Positions 13,651-23,867 of a stretch of 64,000 nt of DNA are shown here, in pieces (positions within the stretch are counted from its first letter, which is position 1; each line of letters opens with the position of its first letter). The position numbers and the translations under genes are program-made. Location: positions 1,488,001-1,552,000 of the forward strand of contig CM066305.1 in NCBI GenBank assembly GCA_033807695.1, read 5' to 3'. This DNA is from Daedaleopsis sinensis. Lineage: Eukaryota; Basidiomycota; Agaricomycetes; Polyporales; Polyporaceae. The notes below the pieces were generated by a model. It was not told the origin of the DNA and searched no databases. It was given only the letters and a program-made list of their open reading frames with translations.

Positions 13651-15053
13651 TCAGGCCTCCACGTCCGGCCGGGGCACGCGCGGCATGAACGCGCGGCGGT
13701 TGAGCACGAGCCCCTTGAGCGCGCGGATCTCGCGCCGCACGTCCTCCTCCTCGGGCGCGAGCGCCGGGCCGAGCCCGAGCCCGAACCCGGGCGCGCGCAG
13801 GCCGGGCCCGTGCGCGTACGTCTGCGTCGCGACGAAGCCGGTGAGGTCCGAGAGCGCCTGGAACGTGTGCTGGAACTTGGGCTGCGGCGAGGGCGCCGGG
13901 GGGAGTGCGGAGGAGAGTGCGGAGAGCGAGGCGAGGAGGGGCGGGGTGGGCGCGGGGGCGGGCGGGGTGTACGTCCATATCGTGTCTGGGGACGGGGACG
14001 GTGACGGGGACGGGGACGTGGTTGAGGGAGGGGAGGCGGGGAGAGGGGCGGGCTGGAAGAGAGGGGTGCTGGTGAGCGTGCGCCAGAGGGATTCCTGCGA
14101 GGGCGGGCGTGTCAGTGCGCAACACACATATGCATATGGGGGCGTCGAGATCGCGCACGGACCTCGTGCTGGGCACCCTCCTCGGCGACCCAGGGGAACT
14201 TCGCCTCGAGCGCACGGAAGAGCTCCGCGGAAGTGCAGGGCTTGCCGTCTTTCGAGCAGTCGTCGAGCGCACAGCGCAGAAGAGACAGCGGCGGGATGTC
14301 TTTCTCCCCGTTGCTCGCCGCCGCGAGCTCGTCGAGCCCGCGACACGCGGCGTACCGCGCGGGCTCGCGGAGCGGCTGTGGTTGGGGGAGGACCGCGAAC
14401 ATCGACCGTTGGGCCGCCTTCAGGTCCTCCAGCGAGTTTGTCAGGCGGCCCAGCAGTGCACTGCGGTGCGAGTGGAGGGAGAGCCGGGCTTGGTACGTTT
14501 GCGCGATCTTCGGGTACAGGAACCGCTGCGATACAGGTCTGCGGGCGTTCGGAGGGAGGATGAAGGAGTGCACTCACGAAGTATGCGATTAACAGCGCCG
14601 CGGAGCCGCCCGCTATCCAGGAGAAGGCTCGGAGGACATTCAAGAGCAAGTAGGGCACTCGCGACGGGGGCGGTTGGGGGTATGTCCGGGGTGGGAGCGC
14701 GGGGGCGGGAGGCGGCTGGGCGTACCGCACACTGTCAGACCCATCGAGAGACACACAGCGACTCCGCGCGCGCGACGCACCACTTCGTACAGCAGGCCGT
14801 CGACCTCCGCGTCCGTCAGGCCTTTGTCAGCGAGAAACCTGCGCTTTGCGGACGCGTCTTCATGTCGGATCTGTGGGGAAGTGAGAAAGGCGCGTGCTCG
14901 GTCCAGGAGGTCGGTGCGGTCTGTCGGGAGCGGTGGCGAGGGTTCGGTTTGCGTTGGTGGAAGGGCAGGAGGGCTTTCTGCTGGAGGCTGCACCGGCGGG
15001 CTCGAAGACGTTGGCTCAGACGGGGCTGGAGTCGACTTGTCTTCGTCTGCCAT
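13651..15053 (-). CDS. Peroxin-14 N-domain membrane protein (PEX14-like)
   Basis: Exons on the minus strand are 14791-15053, 14578-14731, 14163-14525 and 13651-14094, giving about 407 residues. After a Pro/Ser-rich start, the PEX14 N-terminal domain is visible: RTDLLDRARAFL followed by RRFLADKGLTDAEVDGLL. A proline-rich linker leads to a hydrophobic segment (FSWIAGGSAALLIAYF) and then a helical region. In peroxisomal import PEX14 is the docking partner of PEX5; the short FL-KGLT fold binds its WxxxF motifs (family knowledge). The first intron's donor is uncertain: a site at 14790 was preferred because it restores the membrane-segment frame, but a donor about 30 nt downstream also fits. The C-terminal third is Pro/Ala/Ser-rich. 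Confidence 0.72.
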
Positions 15054-15433
15054 CGTCGTCGTCGGTCGAGTAACTCGGAACTCAAGTGACCGGTCTAGTA
15101 TATGTTTGGCTGACCTAAGCACGACACAACGAGTAGGTACTACGTTGTACTCCCTCTTGCTCCCACATCAGGTGTCTACGACGGCCATCCCGAGTCCCAG
15201 ACCTTCGCAAACATGTATCGACTGTGCACCGTACACATATCCGTATCGAATCAATTTCGGTCGGGGACAGGCAGCAGGTGGGCGCCGTGTGGGCGCTTCG
15301 AGCGGGCGACTCCGGGTCGAAACACTGTTCCATGTCCTGGTCGAATCGCATTCTCTTTGGTAGTGAAGAATGCTACACCGATCAGCTGCGGAACCTAGTA
15401 CTACATTCTGCATAAACGGTTGCTCCCCGTGCG

Positions 15434-16722
15434 TCATGAAGGTGTAGGCAGGGAGGAGTTGTAACCTATCCCATCGCACTCAATTACAGCACCGTTCTTA
15501 GATTCTTGTATATCAAATTTTGCATCCGTTAACTGTTCAGCGACCCAGATGGCCGTTCTGATAGCAGCATATCAGACAAGTGTGGGGATAATTAATACAC
15601 TGGCACGTACCTTGTATGGAGAGTCAATGGTCCTGTCTTCACCTTCGACCTTCCCTTAGCCAGGGCAAGGAAGATGATTATCTGGTCCTGTGTTGCAACG
15701 TCCACCATAAGAAGATGCGCAATCTCGACCCCGAACCCGTAGCACTCGCCTGCATGTACTCGTCTACGCAACCTCCGTGAGCGAGATTGTTCGTAAGCTC
15801 CACAGCCGCATCCCGGCCAACATGAGAGGGATCGGCACCCTTCCGACCCAACGCACTTCCCCCGATAACGCATCCATCGTGTGTCTCAGCCCAGAGCACT
15901 ATACCTGAGCCACTCCCAACCGCGTCTGAGGCCTTCTCCCGCACAGATTCGATCTCTATACGGTTCGATTTGATGCCGAAGTCGAGCAGCACATCTACAG
16001 CAGCATCACGCATGGATTCCGCGACGCTCTTGGGTAGACCAGCCGCGTATGACCGACCGTGAACGACCTTCACGTCTCCACGTTCTGTGAGAGTGATGGC
16101 AGGAATCGTGCCTGGGACGGCGGGGACGGAGATGCGAACCTGCCCGCCACCCTTGGGGTAGTAGCCGCGCTTAATGATCTGCACTTGCGCATCCAAGCCA
16201 AAATGCTTGTGGAGGAAGGGTAGGAAGATTTGTTGGGAGTAGTCGATTTGCGGAGCAAACGCAGCATTGGTTCCGCCGCGAAGACCCAGAGTAGATTCCA
16301 CATGTTCGGCAGACGAGGAGAATACAAGGCATGGAAGAGAGACCTGGAGTAGAAGCGCGATGGATCCAGCCGTGCCGGGGTCCGCGCTGTACGATCGCGA
16401 CAACTGAGGCCGAGATTGAGGGTAGAACTGGATGGACGTGGAGCCAGGTTCGCACCCATCCAGGCGTGCATTGCATATATCAGCCGCGAGGCGCAGACCT
16501 GGCTATGCCTCTGTTTGCACGCGACGCACCGATCCTCGCGTTGCACTCACCTGCAGCGTGTTGGAATTTGAGTCCTGGAGGAGTGCGTTTGCCGCGGATG
16601 TTGTATATGGAGATAGGCCGAGACAGGAGCGCAGAAAGAGCGACAGAGATGCGCAGCAGCTGGCCGCCGCCTTCGAGGACGCTACCGTCCATCCGAATGA
16701 GCTGGGGGTCTGATGAAGCCAT
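15434..16722 (-). CDS. RTCA: RNA 3'-terminal phosphate cyclase
   Basis: Minus-strand exons are 16551-16722, 15750-16498, 15611-15687 and 15434-15557, encoding 373 residues, the usual length. Motifs seen include [14 protein letters not shown] at the start, [48 protein letters not shown] and [18 protein letters not shown]. The enzyme converts RNA 3'-phosphates to 2',3'-cyclic phosphates using ATP (family knowledge). The intron after codon CAG at 15750 has a GC donor (gcgagt) rather than GT, and the reading frame is preserved only if it is removed. The gene is head-to-head with the M28 gene, 177 bp away. Confidence 0.92.
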
Positions 16723-16899
16723 GACTTGCGATCTCTGGCGACACGATGGCGAGAACGAAGATGCAATGGGCGCCTACGAGACGCGAATCCATTGACGCGG
16801 TCACGCGGACGAGAGTGAGGTCATCGTGGGTACTAAGTACTAGGGGCTTGCTAAGACGCCTCGCAGGCCTCCTTTGCACTCTCCCCCATCGGCCCAGCC
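16723..16899. promoter_or_regulatory. Shared promoter region, RTCA / M28 peptidase
   Basis: These 177 bp separate two divergent start codons and must hold both core promoters and 5' leaders, unless one promoter lies inside the other gene. No clear TATA box was seen. The assignment rests on gene orientation only. Confidence 0.5.
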
Positions 16900-19800
16900 A
16901 TGAAGGACGCACTCGACATCGAGAAGGTCCCTCTTCTCGACCAGGAGCCCCTAGGAGAGCAACATGTGGCTCCGCAGCCTTCGAGCTCGGGTTTCCGACG
17001 CCTCAAGGGTCTGATATACATCGCAGCTATCTATGCTGTCTATGCAATCGCCTCACACTCGACTGCGAACGTTGCAAGCCCTGCACCTCGTCCCGCTGGT
17101 GGGTCTCCTCACCGACATCATTGGGCTATCAGCGCGTTTTGGAGGCAGCAAGCTCTCGCAAAGGACTCAGAGAAGGCGGAGGAACTGTTCCTGTAAGTCC
17201 ACCTACCCTTTCGCATACCCTCCCCGGGCAAGACCAACGCAGTCACACGTTCGTTGACTCACGCGTGTATCTCAGCTCCGTGCCTGACCCTGCGAGTGCC
17301 CTGCTTGCATCCCGTGTATATGCAACCCACCCTCACATCGCAGGGTCCAACGAGGATTTCGACGACGCTGCTGTTATCCTCAAGCTGTTCCAAGACGAAT
17401 TCGGCATCGTCGCTCCTCCTGAACCTCCCGTATTCCCCGCAGGCTCGCCTGAGTCGCGCGCAGCCATTCTAGACATCCACAAGCTGCACAAGCCTACAGC
17501 ATGGATCGACAAGTACTTCCCTGTCATGAACACGCCGCTAGACCGTTCCCTTTCCATCCTTAACGAGGACGGCGAGCCGGAATGGGAGGCCGACTTAGTT
17601 GAGGACGGAGACCCGCTCGACCCCGAGGCTGCCAAGTACCGCGACTATATCCCCACCTTCCACGGTCTAAGCGCAGACGGTGATGTCGTGGGCGAGGTCG
17701 TCTACGTCAACTATGGACGCAAGGAAGACTACGATGTGATTACCGATAACGGTGGAGACTTGACTGGCAAGATTGTTCTTGCGCGCTATGGTCAAGTCTT
17801 CCGTGGTCTGAAGGTTAGTCCGGTTAACAACGCCCCAAGGCTCTAGCACTTATTAAGCCTCACTCGCTATGTTAGATTAAGCGCGCCCAGGAGCTTGGTG
17901 CTGTAGGCGTGCTCATATATGACGACCCCCGCGACGATGGTGCAGTCACCGTCGCGAACGGGTACACCCCGTATCCCGCAGGTCCGGCACGTAACCCCAC
18001 TTCGGTGCAGCGTGGAAGTGTGCAGTTTATCTCGATGTATCCTGGCGATCCTACCACTCCTGGTCTTCCTGCTTATGAGAACGCAACCCGCACCGAGGGC
18101 GAGAATATCCCAAAGATTCCTAGCTTGCCAATTTCCGGAGATAACGCTCGGAGACTGCTTCAGGAGATTTCCGGTGGAAAGCCCGAGGAAGCCTTTGGTA
18201 TGCTCGGAAAGCCCAGCAAGAAGAAGGTCAGATTGGTCAATCATGGTGAGCTTCGAAGGAGTACCCTTCTCTTGACACTGTTGTGATTCTAATTTCGCCT
18301 AACACAGTCGACACCCGCGTGATTCCCATTTGGAACACGATGGCAATTCTTCCTGGTCACATCAAGAACGAAACGGTCATTGTCGGATGTCATCGTGACG
18401 GTACGTTTTGGAACTACGATCTCGGCTGCTTAAATCTGACTGCCCTTCTCTCGACAGCATGGGTCATGGGCGCCGCTGACCCAACCTCCGGTACTGTGTC
18501 TATGCACGAGGTTATCCGTGGCTACGGCGCTTTGCTCAAAAGCGGCTGGCGGCCATTACGGAACATTGTCTTCGCGAGCTGGGATGCAGAAGAGGTGCCG
18601 ACTTCGATGCTCAGGTCAACCGTTTCACGAGGCTGATCCCTCTAATTTATCCAGTATGGCTTGATCGGTAGCACCGAGTTCGCAGAGGATTTCCCCGATT
18701 GGATAAGCAAGAATGTCGTCGCATACATCAATTTGGGTGGGTCAAATTCAGCCTTATGAGTATTGCTGTAACTCATCGAGTTTCTGCAGATGTATCCTCT
18801 TCTGGCTCACAATGGAATGCGTTGTCCTCTCCTTCCCTTGCCCATCTCATCCGGGAAGTCGCTCTCATCGTACCGCACCCGACTGACCCATCGAAAACAC
18901 TCTGGGACGCACGAAAGGACGCAGGACCATTCCAAGGAGGTATTGATGAAGACGTTCTCGACATGTTCGTTGAGCAACGCAAGGAGTACATTACCTCCGA
19001 CCTCAGCATCTACCCGCTCGGATCAGGGAGTGACTTTACACCGTTCCTCCAGCATCTCGGGGTGGGTGCAAAACGGGCACACATTGTTTGCGTCCGAATG
19101 ACTGACCGTTTTATCTCGTCAGGTTGCTAGTATGGATCAATCGTTCGGTGGGACTCATACCGATGCTCCATACCACTACCACTCCATCTACGACTCCCAA
19201 AGATGGCAGGAGCTGTACGCTGACCCTGGCTTCGTGAAACATGTACGTCTTCAACCCACACCGGCTACGATAACTGACTAGTACTGACCGTTTGTGGATG
19301 CAGGTCGCTGTAGCGAAACATCTTGGCCTTACGGTGCTGCGTCTCGCAGACTCAATCATCCTGCCCTTGAACACCACTCACTATTCGCTTGAGCTTGACA
19401 ACTATCTTGACAAGTACGTATCTCATAGCCGCGACTTCCATCGGAGTGTTCAAAGTTTGCTGCCTGTAGGGTGGAGACAATCGCAGCGTCTCTGGACAAG
19501 ACCGTAGACTTGAGCGGCCTGCGCAAGTCGATCGGACGCCTGCAAGAGGCCAGCGCAGCACTCGACGAGGAGAAGGAGGAGGCCGAGCGCAAGTTCCGCG
19601 AGCTGCTCGACAAGCTCCCGCGTCGCCGGCACATGCCCGCCCACGGACACGGACACGGACATGCCCATGAACACGAGCACTGGCAGCCCCACGACCGTGA
19701 CTCTGAGCACACAGAGGCAGCTGAGACCGCTGTTGCCCGTGGGCACGCGCGCCACGTTCACCTCCGCAGCCACTGCGCGCTGCACAGGCACCACGGCGAC

Positions 19801-20381
19801 ACCCACACGGAACGCTTCGCCAGCCTCCCCGTGCCGGACTGGCTGAAGCGGCTCCTGGAGAAGATCTTCGGGCACGGGAAGCCCCGAGGCCCGATCGGAA
19901 AGTTCATCGCGGCGGCCAAGCGGGTGCAACGGGCGAACGCGAAGCTCGTCGCTTTCGAACGCGGGTTCATCTCGGAGGAGGGCATCAAGGAGCGGGAGTG
20001 GTACAAGCATTTGGCGGTCGCGCCTGGCAAGTGGCTCGGTACGTTATCCCTCCTGTGTATTTTGAGAGAGTTCCGTACGCCGCCGGTATTGGAATATCGG
20101 CTCGTTCGCCTGCTGCGCGACTGGGATGTGTGGTTCATAAGCTCGGATGGACAGACTACGGAGCTCCGTGATGCTCTCTGACTCCTCGATTCTGGGGGGT
20201 GGTTGACAAGGCGTTCCGGCAATCGTTCCTGACAACCTATTATTCCACAGGATACGGAGCGACCACGCTTCCGTCGATCACCGAGGCGCTGACCATCGAG
20301 GGGAACGCGACGCTGGCGGAAGAGGAGGCGAGCCGTGTGTCGGCGCTCCTCGACAACCTCGCGGAGACGATCAAGCCGTGA
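16900..20381 (+). CDS. M28 metallopeptidase, glutamate carboxypeptidase II / Vps70-like
   Basis: Eleven exons from 16900 to 20381 encode 904 residues. There is a short cytosolic tail, a membrane anchor (LIYIAAIYAVYAIA), a protease-associated domain, the M28 peptidase domain and a transferrin-receptor-like dimerisation domain. The two-zinc site appears complete: HRDAWVMGAADPTSG, SWDAEEYGLIGSTE, YINLDVSSSG and the late His in PYHYHSIYDS. The family removes C-terminal residues from peptides at membranes; yeast relatives are vacuolar. A histidine-rich stretch of roughly 60 residues (about 726-786, DNA 19630-19810, with GHGHGHAHEHEH) interrupts the C-terminal domain. The last intron (20039-20250) is 212 nt. 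Exon lengths sum to a multiple of three. Confidence 0.92.
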
Positions 20382-21031
20382 ACGTTCCTCTTATGGGAGG
20401 AAGGTACGTAGGGGACGATTATAGAGAGATGTCTGCCGCTCGCGCGTAGAAATTGGTTCTCTACGCAAGTGCATATTTGTGTGTACGCATGTCTTCTGGA
20501 GTTGATAATATTGCGAAACGATTTAGATGGTATGTGTGTAGTATGTGCTCTCGCTCCGAACCCGGACGGGTTGCATGCGCAGTAAGTAAAGCTGAAGTAA
20601 AGTGACGCGCGACGCGTCTGTGAAGATGACGTCACGCGTCGCAGCGGTACGGACTCCCGACTGGGAGCGCCTCAGAACGTTGCGGGGAGCCGTCGAGCTC
20701 GAATGCTGGACGGACGCCGAGGCTGGCGACCCGCTACGCTGACTTACGAAGAACGCTGCTCCGGATATCTCTCGGGATGCATAGGTGGATGAACAGGACA
20801 GTGGCTTCCGAGTCGGAGTCCGTCGAGTCTCGGGATGAATTCGAAGCTGCTCGGACCACGGTATTCCACTCGTGATGTCACTGCACGCTCGTGGTCGCCT
20901 TCTGGCCGGTATATATATCATAATCTGCGTTGCGAGTGCTCAGCCAACAACATCGACTCTTCCAACTCGACACAACTGCAGCAACTCGCCTTAACCTCTA
21001 CGAACTCACAACCAAGAAACACCCCCAAGCG
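20382..21031. other. Intergenic stretch upstream of the hydroxyacid oxidase
   Basis: No gene was found. It holds the presumed promoter of the next gene, including an AT-rich run at 20910-20918. A stretch around 20600-20640 repeats GACGCGT/CACGCGTC-like words but forms no clear element. Confidence 0.5.
20910..20918 (+). promoter_or_regulatory. TATA-like element of the hydroxyacid oxidase gene
   Basis: TATATATAT lies 114 bp before the start codon at 21032, a plausible distance given a short leader. It is the only such run in this intergenic region. Confidence 0.4.
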
Positions 21032-22830
21032 ATGGACCCCGAGAACAAGCCCAAGGGTCCCTCGCCCCACTACTCGCTCTACCAGCGCGAAGTGTTCAAG
21101 CGTGGCGGAGAGACTGGCAATCGTCCGTATCCGTTCCATTGCTGGTCGCATGGCTGCCGCGGTCTGACCAGCGTGCCATACAGTCCCCAGCTTTTCAGTG
21201 CACCCCGAAGAACTGCAGGAGTCGACGAAGAAGAAGCTGAACGACCGCGGCTACTACTATGCCAACTCCAACGCAGGCTTGGGCTGGACTGACAGAGCGA
21301 ACAGGTACGACTCGTTCATGAGTACTCTCGACTTGCATGTGCTAATGCGTTGCCGACCGACAGGGAGGCGTTCTATAGGTGGCGCATTGTGCCCCGGGCG
21401 TGTGTCGACACCACCACGCGCGACTTGACCAGTACGTGACCGACGCCGTCTTCATCGCTGTAAACGCCTTTGCTCAACAGTAACGCCATATAGCCACCGT
21501 CTTCGGGCACAAAATCCCTGTGCCCATCATGTTCGCGCCCATTGGTATCAACAAGCTCTACTCACCTCTGGGTGAGCTCATCCCTGCGCGTGTAGCTGGC
21601 GAAGTTGGCATGCCCGTGAGCTACGACGATGATCCACTAGTTGATTGACATGCTCACTTTCTCTGCCGTAGTACTGTCTCTCTACGGCTGGATCACAGCC
21701 GATTGAAGAGGTCGCTCGTGCCAATGATGAAGGGGCGTCCGAGCGCAACGAGAGCAACTCCGTTCATCAATATGACGGTGCGTGTGCAGGCAGCTATCGT
21801 GTACACTGGCTCATATCCTTGCGTAGGACCGAACGGAGGGAACGCGAAAAGTCCGCGGTTCTTCCAGCTCTACATGGGCCACGACGATGAGATCGTGAGT
21901 ATAGCGGTTTTTGCGAGTAATGCATCATAACTCACTTGGCCGGCGTAATGTAGACGATTTCGTTGCTGGAGCGAGCCTGGAAGTCAGGATTTGACGTCCT
22001 CATGCTGACTACCGATACCTGGCAGCTCGGCTGGCGACCGACCGACATCAACATCGCCAATTACACGTATGTGCATCCGTCCCGGCCGAGCGACTCGATA
22101 AACGCCGCGCTCACCACTCCGATAGGTTCTACTACCCCGGCACGCCCGGTAACGAGATCGGGGAGTCGGACCCTGCGTTCATGGCCAAGCACAAGGACGA
22201 TCTGCTGCACGACAAGGGCAAGTGGATTGACCACAGCGTCTGGCACGGCAAAGCGCACACCTGGGAGAAGATCCAGTGGCTCATTGGCGAGTGGAAGAGG
22301 ATCTCGAACGGGCGCCCTTTTGTCATCAAGGGCATCCAGAACGTGGCGGACGCGACGAAGGCGTACGAGATCGGCTGCGAGGGAATCGTCGTCACCAACC
22401 ATGCTGGCCGGCAGGTCGACGGCGCGGTCGGCAGCTTGGAGGTCCTTCCGGAGATCGTAGAGGCCGTTGGAGACAGTGCGTGCTGCTGTTCTTGTACCAT
22501 TTGTGTTTGTTTGACGGGCCTGACGCTACGGGACATTCAGAGATGACGATCATCTTCGACTCGGGCATACGTACGGGTGCAGATGTGTTCAAGGCCATTG
22601 CCCTCGGGGCGCACGTCGTCATGATTGGACGCCTGTACGTCTGGGGCATGGCGCACGAGGGCGTGCACGGTTGCAGGCACGTTATCAAGAGCCTCCTGGC
22701 GGACCTCGACATCCTGATGACTGTGGCTGGGTATCGCTCCATCACCGAGGACGTGTATAAGAACAAGGACGCACTCAAGTACTCCCCGAGTGGGGTCCCG
22801 CCGGGTCCGGGAGAGCATGCGAAGCTGTGA
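21032..22830 (+). CDS. FMN-dependent alpha-hydroxyacid oxidase (lactate 2-monooxygenase-like)
   Basis: About nine exons encode roughly 447 residues. Recognisable blocks are HYSLYQREVFKRG, KLNDRGYYYANSNAG, FGHKIPVPIMFAPIG, PYCLSTAGSQPIEEVA, FFQLYMGHDDEI, VLMLTTDTWQLGWR, RPFVIKGIQ, the active-site block VTNHAGRQVDGA (catalytic His) and IIFDSGIRTGADVFKAIALGA. This TIM-barrel family oxidises L-2-hydroxy acids with FMN. Splice sites after exon 2 are clear. The first intron is uncertain: donors near 21145 or 21162 with acceptors at 21190 or 21198 all keep the frame. An unusual insertion-like segment (GASERNESNSVHQYDGPNGG) separates the Ile-Glu-Glu block from FFQLY. The substrate cannot be told from sequence. 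Confidence 0.82.
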
Positions 22831-23282
22831 GGCAAGTAGAACGTCGGCAATTGCGATATGTGTGGTGTCCTAGATGGAGTCCCTTCGCTGTGACTAGACT
22901 TGTTTCCCTGAAATAGTATCACCACTCTGGACGAAATTCGCGTGATGTGCGGTCGAGATGTGGGCTATCGATACTCGGGGCAGATCAAAGCGTACTGTTA
23001 TGAGTGCGGAGCTCACGATGCCCATTAAATATCCAATCAATGAGTGCAAGCACCTACAAAGTAGAATCAACGATGCGCCAAACGAAGCGAGTGTCGGCAA
23101 AGCCAGCTATTACAGTACCTTCATGCAGATGTGATGCCCCAAGAAACCGCGTTAGAGCTATGGTAGACATCGCACCGAACTTCGACTCCGGGAGGTACCA
23201 CAAATCCATCCATTGGAAGCGATTTGAAAGAGGAGATGTAGAGGCACAGCACGGGAGAAAAAACCAACAGTACAACAACAGA
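22831..23282. other. Convergent intergenic stretch
   Basis: It lies between the 3' ends of the oxidase gene and RPB10. No further ORF with a recognisable product was seen. Confidence 0.5.
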
Positions 23283-23668
23283 CTACACCCTCTCCTTGTC
23301 CTGTTTTCTCTCGTTGGCTGAGAGATGGTTGAGCGGTGCGCAGAAGGAAGGGATAGCATAGCAGACATACGGTTGTAATGGAGTAGTTTCTCGATCAGGT
23401 CGACATGGGTCAGAACCATGCGCCGACAGCAATAGCGCTTCAGTTGTAGCTGGTCGAGCGCGTCGCTAACGGGAAGGGGAAATGAGGAGCAAGCAAAGAA
23501 GAGGATAAGACGAGACGCACCCTTCACTGACATCCTTGGCCAACAAGTCTAGGTATGCGTTCCACTTGTCACCAACCACCTTCCCGCAGGAGAAACATCG
23601 AACAGGGATGATCTATGTGAAAACGCGGTGAGCCAGCAGAGAGAAAACAAGCAGGAAGAGCGTACCAT
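23283..23668 (-). CDS. RPB10: RNA polymerases I, II and III subunit RPB10 (RPABC5)
   Basis: Minus-strand exons are 23666-23668, 23521-23612, 23371-23465 and 23283-23317, encoding 74 residues. After the initiator Met the protein starts [20 protein letters not shown], continues [20 protein letters not shown] and LIEKLLHYN, and ends [11 protein letters not shown]. The zinc ligands are the CxxC near the N-terminus and the CC pair in RYCCRR. RPB10 is a core zinc-binding subunit common to the three nuclear polymerases. Coding exon 1 consists only of the ATG, followed directly by a GT-AG intron. The gene is divergent from condensin, with start codons 199 bp apart. It is too fragmented to appear as one ORF, but the spliced product is unmistakable. 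Confidence 0.95.
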
Positions 23669-23867
23669 TCTGGCAGCACAAGGACAAGCTCTGCTGACCC
23701 TAACCTTACCAAGCACTGGCAAATGAATGGCGCGTGACCAGACGCGTGACGAACGCGGTGTGACCAAACGCGACCGCGGTACGTTGAACGCGTTCGACCC
23801 AACCGCCTCCGCCACTTCCATCTCCGAGGCTTCTAGCCGCGTTCCCCGCTCCGGCTCTCTCCCCAGG
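23669..23867. promoter_or_regulatory. Shared promoter region, RPB10 / condensin subunit
   Basis: These 199 bp lie between the two divergent start codons. An upstream in-frame ATG for the condensin gene at 23727 falls inside this interval, so the condensin leader could be coding instead. No TATA box was seen. Confidence 0.5.

Noticed and set aside
13448..15089. Long plus-strand ORFs (371 and 326 codons) opposite the PEX14-like gene
   Set aside because: They are composition-driven shadows of a GC-rich gene. The translation is Arg/Gly-rich without domains, whereas the minus strand has the PEX14 domain and consistent introns.
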